NCBI GenBank assembly: GCA_000969725.1
Contig: JXSR01S018374.1
Direction: 5' to 3' (one strand)
Source: Ophiothrix spiculata
Taxonomy: Eukaryota; Echinodermata; Ophiuroidea; Amphilepidida; Ophiotrichidae
Length of the DNA stretch: 24,716 nt
This document shows positions 18,307-24,716 of the stretch, one piece after another. Both the position numbers and the translations under genes were made by a program. How positions within the stretch are numbered: position 1 is the stretch's first letter; the number at the start of each line of letters is the position of its first letter. The notes beneath the pieces are model-generated. The model was not told where the DNA came from. It saw only the letters and a program-made list of their open reading frames with translations, and did not search any database.

Positions 18307-18834
18307 CGTGCTTCCTGTAGCTAGCTATTAGTTAATTAGATTTCAGTGTTCGATATTGAAGACCACTAAAATGTGTGTTTTATTTTAACCATGGTTTTAA
18401 TATCAAATGTTATATTACAAACCCCAGCACTGATTAACAATCACTTCGAACGAAACTGTTCAGTACATCACCAGATTTATGTGCATATTGTGCACATGCA
18501 CAATGTGCACAATGAAAGCAACATTTCTATGGAATAGTATTCAGAGATTTGTTGTAATGTTAATTTTTACATTGCACTGAAACCAAATTGAATATTTTTT
18601 AGTTTCTGAAACGTAGAGCAGTGACGTAAACGACAAGGTGATCTGTTACTCATGCTTTTACACATTGCAAAATTTTCTTATTAAAATTTGAGATCATAAT
18701 TTGATCATACAACCAGAGCCAACCACCTCTCTGATACAACTATAATAAAATTTATTTTAATAATATATATTTTAAATCAGCAATGTACACCTCTCTCTGA
18801 TATAAGTTTGTAGTAATTAACATATTGGATGATG

Positions 18835-18868
18835 CACTGAAGGTTTCAGTGCACTGAAGGTTTCAGTC
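18835..18868 (+). repeat. 17-bp tandem repeat, each unit a small palindrome
   Basis: Two units of ACTGAAGGTTTCAGT plus two bases; each is a 6-bp stem around GGT. Confidence 0.8.
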
Positions 18869-19180
18869 TCGAATTTGAAAGCTGCGGTGTTAAACATAAA
18901 TTTACTAACAAAATGTCTAACATTCGTATTTTATGCTTAAAGACATTTATCAGGAATAATTTCTTTGTATCAATGCTAGTATTTCTTGGATAATTAAAAA
19001 CCCATCCACTACACTTATTTATATGCCACCTTATGTACTCAAAAGCACTATTCATTAGCCATATTTGTACTCAAAAGCATTATATAGCAGCTATGTTGTT
19101 TTAGTGGTCTTCACCATACCATGTTACACTCAAATTGTAATTGAACTAATAGCTGCCTTGAATGCTTTATCTCCCCCCAG

Positions 19181-19464
19181 TTCCTTCCTCTCAGCAGAAT
19201 TCATCTGTCAGTGCCATATCTTTTCCTTCCCAATCCACACCTACAGTCAAATACACCAAACGAGAACCCGACGACTCGCAAATCGAGCTGCTACGAGATA
19301 GCGAACCGATAGACTATAACGAGGATAGCATGTCGGAGTATACTGACGAATTTAAGGATATCAGGAATAAGTCCAGTAGGCCGTCGTCATCTAGAGGATG
19401 GCAGTCCGATTCAGATAGCTTTTCTAAGAAAAATAAACCCAAGGGCTTCTTTGACGATGTATGA
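19181..19464 (+). CDS. LMBRD2: LMBRD2 terminal coding exon with stop codon
   Basis: Encodes the C-terminal 94 residues and the TGA stop at 19462. The tail is Ser/Gln-rich (VPSSQQNSSVSAISFPS), then has the conserved anchor IELLRDSEPIDYN (vertebrate RIELLQDAEPLDFN), an acidic stretch (DSMSEYTDEFKD), a Ser-rich stretch, and ends KPKGFFDDV. The final DDV matches the acidic F-x-DV-type end of vertebrate homologues. The acceptor is a C-rich tract (CTCCCCCCAG) ending at 19180, phase 1. The protein from this window totals about 386 residues; the N-terminal part lies upstream. Confidence 0.92.
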
Positions 19465-19890
19465 TGCTCAAATGACGGATGTGATGATCTGGTATAGTAG
19501 TTTTATAATTTGCTTTACGTTGCATGAAGGACTTGGTGAACAGGGCTATTATACATCGCGTGAAGGACTCTATTGACAATAGGGCTATAACGTGTTGTGT
19601 GTGAGCAGGACTATCGTTTGTGTTATTGTCTCCTTCTATTCCAAGAAAACAACATTATTAGTGACAAAGAGTCCAACTGTGTCCAGATTTTGATAGACAC
19701 ATCAGCAAGGTTTGGTGAAGTTGAGCTTTAATGATGGCGTACTGAAAGTTGAAATATAGTGAACATGATGATTTTCTGGATAAGCATTGTACAAGAGGCT
19801 TTAATGAGTGTAACTAAATATTTGATATTATTATTATTAGATAAGACCTGTTATTATTGTTTCAAATAAATTTCGGACATGAGCATGATT
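19465..19890 (+). other. LMBRD2: LMBRD2 3' untranslated region
   Basis: Sequence after the stop codon with no further open frame. AATAAA at 19865-19870 is the first convincing polyadenylation signal after the stop, so the transcript end is inferred near 19885-19895. The UTR holds an imperfect direct repeat: TGAAGGACT at 19525 and 19561, each followed by AGGGCTAT at 19542 and 19581. Confidence 0.6.
19865..19870 (+). promoter_or_regulatory. Polyadenylation signal AATAAA for LMBRD2
   Basis: Canonical hexamer about 400 bases after the stop codon. It follows a T-rich stretch and precedes A/T-poor sequence. It is the first AATAAA after the stop on the coding strand. Confidence 0.6.
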
Positions 19891-20493
19891 TCTGAACGCA
19901 GCCACCGCGTCTCCACAAGTTGTGACAAGAACGGGACACTGGGAAGTACGCAACACCGTTTCCAATCAGTAATCTACAGTGCTGCGACATGGCGAGTGCC
20001 TGAAAAGCGTTGTGTACTCGCGTAAAATGCACACGCAATTGTGTTAAGGCTTTAAATTTTCGAGTCCGAGAATTATTTGAAACAACTATAGTAAAGATTT
20101 GCCAAAGAATTTAGTTCATATGTAATAGAGATGTGGAGTACCACAAGGAGATAATCTTGGTCCAACTCAAATGCTGAATATTGAATATATTAAAGAAAAT
20201 TTATCAGAAATGCTGCAATCACTGCAATGTGAAATGAATTTCTGCAGTTTGCGACAGTAATAATTAAATTTTATAGAAGATTTTTAAATGTAGGCTTGGG
20301 ACTTTGAGTTGCTGAATAATAGGCTGTAATTTGAATATTAATCATTTGTTATTATGAAGTGTGCTGCCTCATTTTCAGAGTATGATGGATGACATGGAGT
20401 AATCTACATGTGATCCAGATCAATTTGCATCAATGCGAGCTGGTTTATATTTACAAGAACAGAGACCCAGATCAATCTCAGATCTGTACATCT
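19891..20493 (+). other. Downstream intergenic region, nothing recognised
   Basis: Sequence after the inferred LMBRD2 transcript end. No open frame or repeat that I recognise until the MITE at 20494. Confidence 0.5.
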
Positions 20494-20623
20494 TATAGGC
20501 CAAGCAAAAATTTATTGGACAGTATAAACAAAAATCCAGAGTGCAGGGCCCCATTGTGTGTTAATGCAATGCCTACCCTGGATTATTATTTACTTTGTCC
20601 AACAAATTTTTGCTTTGCCTATA
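20494..20623. mobile_element. ATTTATTGGACA MITE family, intact 130-bp copy
   Basis: TATAGGCCAAGCAAAAATTT at the left and AAATTTTTGCTTTGCCTATA at the right are inverses. The pairing goes on through ATTGGACAGTATAAAC and CCAG. This uninterrupted copy defines the family whose members at 13242 and 15064 are split. Confidence 0.85.
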
Positions 20624-20978
20624 GCATCGCTGAATTTTCAGCACATTCCATTGTGTTGTATGCGAGATATGTTTTGATCACGAATTGTAACATGTTACAT
20701 GTATACATGCATGCATTTTAACACGTTTATAGTGTCACACTCACTGCATTTTATGCAGTTTTTAATGGGTCTATGGAAATACCACTGTTGATAATCTATC
20801 TGCAATGAGTGTACCCGTCTTTGAATAATGCATTCCACCTGGATATTTATTACAATCAATGTATTATGTTATTGGTAAAGTATTTTGCAAGACTGTCAAG
20901 AAAGCAAGCCTCAATTAGCTTCCACCAGCTTAGAATAATGGCTGATGTCAAGGGCTTTTTGCATATTAAAAAGCATTA

Positions 20979-21297
20979 ATGTGCATTTGGTTTACAGTCC
21001 ATACTCGCTTCCGTAGGTTTTTCTCCGGGTACTCCGGTCTTCCTCTTGCATCTAAAACTGTCACTAGATTTGTCCATCTGAGTCTGCCCCCACCCAGGTT
21101 ATGGGAAGCTGCACAAAGGGTGAATATTACAGCCGAAGTACCGATAGAATGTGCTCTACAGAAGCACTTCTAAGTGAAGTCAAATGGTTGAGACGATTTA
21201 TCTGCAGCGAATCATGAGCGCTTTGTATCTTTGGTAAAAGGCGCTATAAAAATGCCATTATTATTATTGTTAATGTTATTATTATTATTATTATTAA
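20979..21297 (+). mobile_element. tRNA-headed SINE, copy 2 (5'-truncated, longer body)
   Basis: Starts at ATGTGCATTTGGTTTACAGT, equivalent to 12151 in copy 1, so both pol III boxes are missing. It has about 55 extra bases (TCTAAAACTGTCACTAGATT onwards) between CTTCCTC and GGGAAGCTGC, absent from copy 1. The tail is GGTAAAAGGCGCTATAAAAA then ATT repeats. Confidence 0.85.
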
Positions 21298-21560
21298 GGT
21301 GTATGACCACTCCAATGGGTCACTGTTTCACACAAAATCCTTAGCCATGGTCCCATTTTTCCAAAAAAACTCTTTGATAAGGGTCTCAAATTTTGAAAAT
21401 GAATAGTAAAATAAGCAGTTTTTGAAGCGAAAACACCCTTAGAAATGGGTCTTAATTTACAAAACTGCTAAATCATCAAATCAACCGTTTTGGGATCCTA
21501 AAACTCCCTTGGACATGGGTATGGGTTTTAAAACTTGAGCGGCATGTTCCCATTAATTCA
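21298..21560 (+). repeat. Segment with recurring ATGGGT motifs, unidentified
   Basis: Contains CCAATGGGTCACTG, AGAAATGGGTCTTAA and GGACATGGGTATGGGTTTTA at irregular spacing, and a GAGCGGCATG motif. It looks like a degraded internal-repeat element; I do not recognise the family. Confidence 0.35.
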
Positions 21561-22052
21561 TATTCAATATTTAATACCCAGGATCGCAACTTGTTTGGTC
21601 CATTGCCGTCTTGACAAGAAGTTTCTCTCGCATGTTTTGATGTTAAGGAAATGGGCCAAGCCAGTTGAGATCACAAATGATTAAGTCATCATTCCCAGAT
21701 TTCTGCCCTACAAAGATAAAATGCAGTATGTGCATTCATAAAGCATAGCAGATACTCCCATTAAGCAAGCAATTTCACTTCAACCCAGTCCCATGTTAGA
21801 AGGTTGTATGTACATAATGTTTGATATAGTAGATACTGCCTTAAGTTATGCAAGAGAATTGGTCGTCTGCATATTTCAGCAGGAGTTCTCCAAGGGAAAA
21901 AGAAGTAGCTTGCAAATGATCTGCAATGCACATACTACATTTTTATTTTTTGTTAGACAGATTTCTGGGTTTGTCTTTCAAAATACTTTACCAATACTGT
22001 TTCAAACAATCCTACAAAAGTAGGCTATCAAGAAAGACCACTGCACTGTTAG
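21561..22052 (+). other. Intergenic, nothing recognised
   Basis: AT-rich sequence. The 76-codon frame at 21793 has no recognisable domain or neighbouring splice structure. Confidence 0.5.
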
Positions 22053-22220
22053 AACTATGAACAACCCAACTTCTGGGTAAATAATTACCAACGTTGCGTA
22101 CAATGTTGGCTAATTACCTAACTGTTGGGTAAAAGTTTTAGCTAATTACCCAAATATTGGGTAAAATTTCATCAACAGTTGGTTAATATTATTTACCCAA
22201 CAATTGGGTTGTTCATAGTT
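22053..22220. mobile_element. MITE built from CCCAA.TTGGGTAA palindromes
   Basis: AACTATGAACAACCCAA and TTGGGTTGTTCATAGTT are inverse ends. Inside, the motif AACxxTTGGGTAA or its inverse recurs about five times, so the element folds at several registers. Confidence 0.8.
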
Positions 22221-22923
22221 TAACCAATGCTAAAAAATTGCCCAACAGTATAACAGTGTGGCATGAGGTCAAAGTTCAAACCGAGGGAACCAACCCGAGA
22301 CGCCCTCGCTGCTCGTCTTGCTGCGCGTGGTCCATCTTACGGACCATACAATTGAAGCTATTTGATGTAATACAATATGTATTTTCAACAAGTTCAAGTA
22401 TTTTGAACCATTTTGATATGAAATTGTTGTAAACTAAGAAGCCATAAGTATGTAAATATAGCATGGATAGTACTTAATATTATTTACAAATGATCTATTT
22501 AATTTAATGGTGCATAGTATTATAGTTAATATAAATTTATTTAGCAAGGAAAGCAAATTTTACTAATGAAAATATTGTATTTATGCTGCCAATGTTGTAT
22601 AATTGTTATGATTTATTTGAAGATGTATGTTCATCCAGCTGTGATAAGTTAAGTAATGAAGTAGTCAAATACTGGAACCTAATTGTGCAACTATGCGACA
22701 TTGCGGCCATTACCAATGGTCTTCAACAGGCATCTGATTCCTTGGGTAGGTCATGTGACAGACGGCTACCAACATAAAGGCCGAGTACCAATGAAGTACA
22801 GAACTCTGCCAGGGTGGGAATAAAATTAATCTGCCCATTGACTTCGGTGTTAAAATGAAAATCAAACCAAACATTCTGTTTAGGTCATAGAATATAAATC
22901 AATGTTTATAAATACTAAAACCG

Positions 22924-23310
22924 TTGGAGTTTCATACTCAACTCCACTGTACATTTTTATTTTGGCTTTTCTGTCGAGAACCACTTTTTCTTCCGCAGTA
23001 CGTTAATGACGATACTGGTGGAAGGTCATGTGACATGCTAAGGCGTGATGGGGGCATAGCCGCCTCCTCCTGCTCTGCTGTCGATTTTCATATCAGATGC
23101 CCTAAACATACAGTGAACTTACAAAATGTCTTAAAATTCTTGATAAGGAGCAACAATACTACAAGCGAGGAATTAAGGAAGCCATTTGGAAAAGGATTGA
23201 GAACCCTACCCTCAATAAGAAAGGAGGCCTACGCTTCTGTTTATCTCACGTGTGGAACCATCACTAGCCGTCTGTTTATCTCAGCTGTGGGACCAGGCAC
23301 TTTGAAGTGA
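22924..23310 (+). pseudogene. Frameshifted C-terminal remnant of a Penelope-like retroelement
   Basis: One frame gives SAVDFHIRCPKHTVNLQNVL up to about 23133. The next frame takes over at 23136 with ILDKEQQYYKRGIKEAIWKR and then NPTLNKKGGLRFCLSHVWNH, to TAG at 23265. The order SAV..H, ILD.E..Y.KRGIKEAI, P.LN..GGLR.LSH.W is that of the C-terminal GIY-YIG-linked tail of Penelope-like elements. One frameshift separates the halves. A 35-bp tandem duplication (23236-23302) repeats TCTGTTTATCTCA and breaks the end. The upstream reverse transcriptase is not recognisable; other GIY-YIG-carrying retroelements remain possible. Confidence 0.65.
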
Positions 23311-23556
23311 CACATGACCAACCCCAGGAATTATTGGTAATGGTCACAACATCTCATACTTGCAAAAGTAAGTTCCAGATTTTGATTAAGTTATTCCCTT
23401 TGTTTTGATATATGTTTAAGACAGGTTTAATGTATATCTGGGATTGTTGAATCTTTACATTTAGTCATGAAGCCCCCTTGCGACAATTTGAATGTCCAAG
23501 ATTGGCTTTGAAATAATTGAAACACTTTAATCTGCAACCAGAAAGTTATCATAGAC

Positions 23557-23778
23557 TATACTTTGATTAACACCAAATAGGCGGGCTTCTTCACATCGTG
23601 AATTGATACAGATACATGCGTGGGTAGCTGAACCCAGCATAACTGTATGAGATGCAGCGCGCGTTGTACGTGGGACTGGCGCATCAGTATCTATGGCGCT
23701 GTGTAAGTGGGATTATGTTTACTTTCGGATGAAGAAAAGCCTAATAACTCCTGCCTATTTAGTGTTGATCAAAGTATA
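23557..23778. mobile_element. MITE with TATACTTTGATCAACAC ends, copy 2 (inverted)
   Basis: TATACTTTGATTAACACCAA and TTAGTGTTGATCAAAGTATA are the ends. The interior (TTCACATCGTGAATTGATAC; GTGGGATTATGTTTACTTTC) is the reverse complement of copy 1 at 5776-5993, including GGATGAAGAAAAGCC. Confidence 0.8.
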
Positions 23779-23904
23779 GAGTCAGTGTGATCATGCTTCC
23801 CAACTATGCTGTACTTAATCTGAATATTTTGCATTCAAAGAGAAATAAAAAGTGATTCTGCATTAACATTTCTAAACAAAAGACTCAATAAGTCGAACTA
23901 ATGT

Positions 23905-24575
23905 CGTAATGTAGCATGACACATTTGCATCTTGCCGCAATGGTCTGTCGCAAGAATGACGTCAAAAATGCGTCAAGCGCACAAGCCCGACCTCCTTGCC
24001 GCAATGGTCTGTCGCAAGAAAAGTTGACGTCAAAAATGTGTCAAGCGCACAAGCCCGACCTTCTTGCCACAATGGTCTGTCGCAAGAAAAGTTGACGTCA
24101 AAAATGTGTCAAGCGCACAAGCCCGACCTTCTTGCCACAATGGTCTGTCGCAAGAAAAGTTGACATCAAAAATGTGTCAAGCGCACAAGCCCGACCTTCT
24201 TGCCACAATGGTCTGTCGCAAGAAAAGTTGACGTCAAAAATGTGTCAAGCGCACAAGCCCGACCTTCTTGCCACAATGGTCTGTCGCAAGAAAAGTTGAC
24301 ATCAAAAATGTGTCAAGCACACAAGCCCGACCTTCTTGCCACAATGGTCTGTCGCAAGAAAAGTTGACATCAAAAACGTGTCAAGCGCTCAAGCCCGGTC
24401 TGGTAGCATTTGTAAAATGTTTCTGCAAACACGACAAGCCAATGTATTGATTTCCTTGTTGTGATCATCGCAATGACACATTGTTTTGAGTTGGAATAAA
24501 TTCAAGTTTTTTTGCGACGGACCATCGCGGCAAGATGCAAATGTGTCCAGCTACATTACGGCAACTCAAAATAAA
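23905..24575. mobile_element. Inverted-repeat element carrying a minisatellite
   Basis: The left arm GTCGTAATGTAGCATGACAC continues ATTTGCATCTTGCCGCAATG; the right arm (about 24512-24570) mirrors it, with ACGGACCATCGCGGCAAGAT, GCAAATGTGTC and GCTACATTACGGC. The tandem array at 23931-24400 lies inside, and its unit start is part of the arm. Outer limits are approximate. Confidence 0.75.
23931..24400 (+). repeat. Seven-unit minisatellite, 64- and 68-bp units
   Basis: Units start CTTGCC[GA]CAATGGTCTGTC at 23931, 23995, 24063, 24131, 24199, 24267 and 24335. After the first 64-bp unit (no AAGT) the period is exactly 68 bp. Units contain TTGACGTCAAAAATGTGTCA and CAAGCGCACAAGCCCGACC and differ by one or two bases. 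No spacer variation, so not CRISPR. The 60-codon frame at 24268 is a by-product. Confidence 0.95.
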
Positions 24576-24716
24576 TGCTTGGTCATCTGCCGCAACTACA
24601 GGCTACAATGCGATACCTACCCAGAAACTACCTGAAGGATCACTTCTCTACTTGCGGTCGATTGCCATGAATCGTGAATTTAGATTTGTGACTGTTTCAA
24701 ACAGTGGCATCCTGGA

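Larger units (their letters stand above)
16632..19180 (+). other. Last LMBRD2 intron
   Basis: A 2.5-kb phase-1 intron. It carries an AGACTGTGTC-type short repeat (16660-16760), an (ATT)n-containing tail-like motif (17488-17503), the nested element pair at 17547-18306, and short tandem repeats near 18730-18870 and 19030-19075. I see no gene in 16760-17480 or 18310-18720; the 95-codon frame at 17102 has no recognisable feature. Confidence 0.7.

Noticed and set aside
22924..23310. A host protein of 128 residues
   Set aside because: The conserved block switches frame at about 23134, which fits a decayed retroelement tail and not a host gene.
23931..24400. CRISPR-like array
   Set aside because: Units are continuous 64-68-bp tandem repeats without variable spacers, in animal DNA, inside an inverted-repeat element. 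It is a minisatellite.

Overview
This window is AT-rich animal nuclear DNA from an intron-rich genome packed with old and nested transposable elements. It is most likely from a marine invertebrate. That placement is inferred from the protein divergence and from the mix of LINEs with (ATT)n tails, hAT, Tc1/mariner and piggyBac MITEs and a Penelope-like tail; I cannot name the species. I see no prokaryotic gene layout.

The only host gene I can support is the 3' half of LMBRD2, which encodes an LMBR1-family multi-pass membrane protein, on the + strand. Six coding exons can be placed by protein similarity, GT-AG sites and matching intron phases: 502-751, 2681-2814, 6904-7012, 13012-13216, 16452-16631 and 19181-19464, with the stop at 19462-19464. 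Spliced together they give about 386 residues, just over half of a roughly 700-residue LMBRD2. The first half of the gene lies upstream of the window. A 3' UTR follows, with an AATAAA at 19865-19870. From about 19.9 kb to the end I see intergenic repeats only.

The introns (1.9, 4.1, 6.0, 3.2 and 2.5 kb) and the downstream region are largely mobile-element debris. There are two 5'-truncated LINE tails, a tRNA-headed SINE in two forms, and a frameshifted Penelope-like tail. There are also about fifteen non-autonomous inverted-repeat elements, several with clear target-site duplications: TTAA for a piggyBac-type, TA for Tc1/mariner-types, and 8 bp for a hAT-type. Several are nested. The clearest nest is a small MITE split by a LINE with a 13-bp TSD, which is itself split by a hAT MITE with an 8-bp TSD.

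The most interesting host-gene observation is a tandem duplication of the 3' splice site plus the first 32 bases of the second exon. Use of the upstream copy would hit an in-frame stop after ten codons. Other points worth a look are a pair of opposed MITE copies bracketing the fourth exon, a palindromic element ending about 30 bp before that exon's acceptor, a mirror-image array of TAGTCCGA motifs, a near-perfect 165-bp palindrome, and a seven-unit 68-bp minisatellite inside an inverted-repeat element. I found no convincing evidence of a wholly new biological system.
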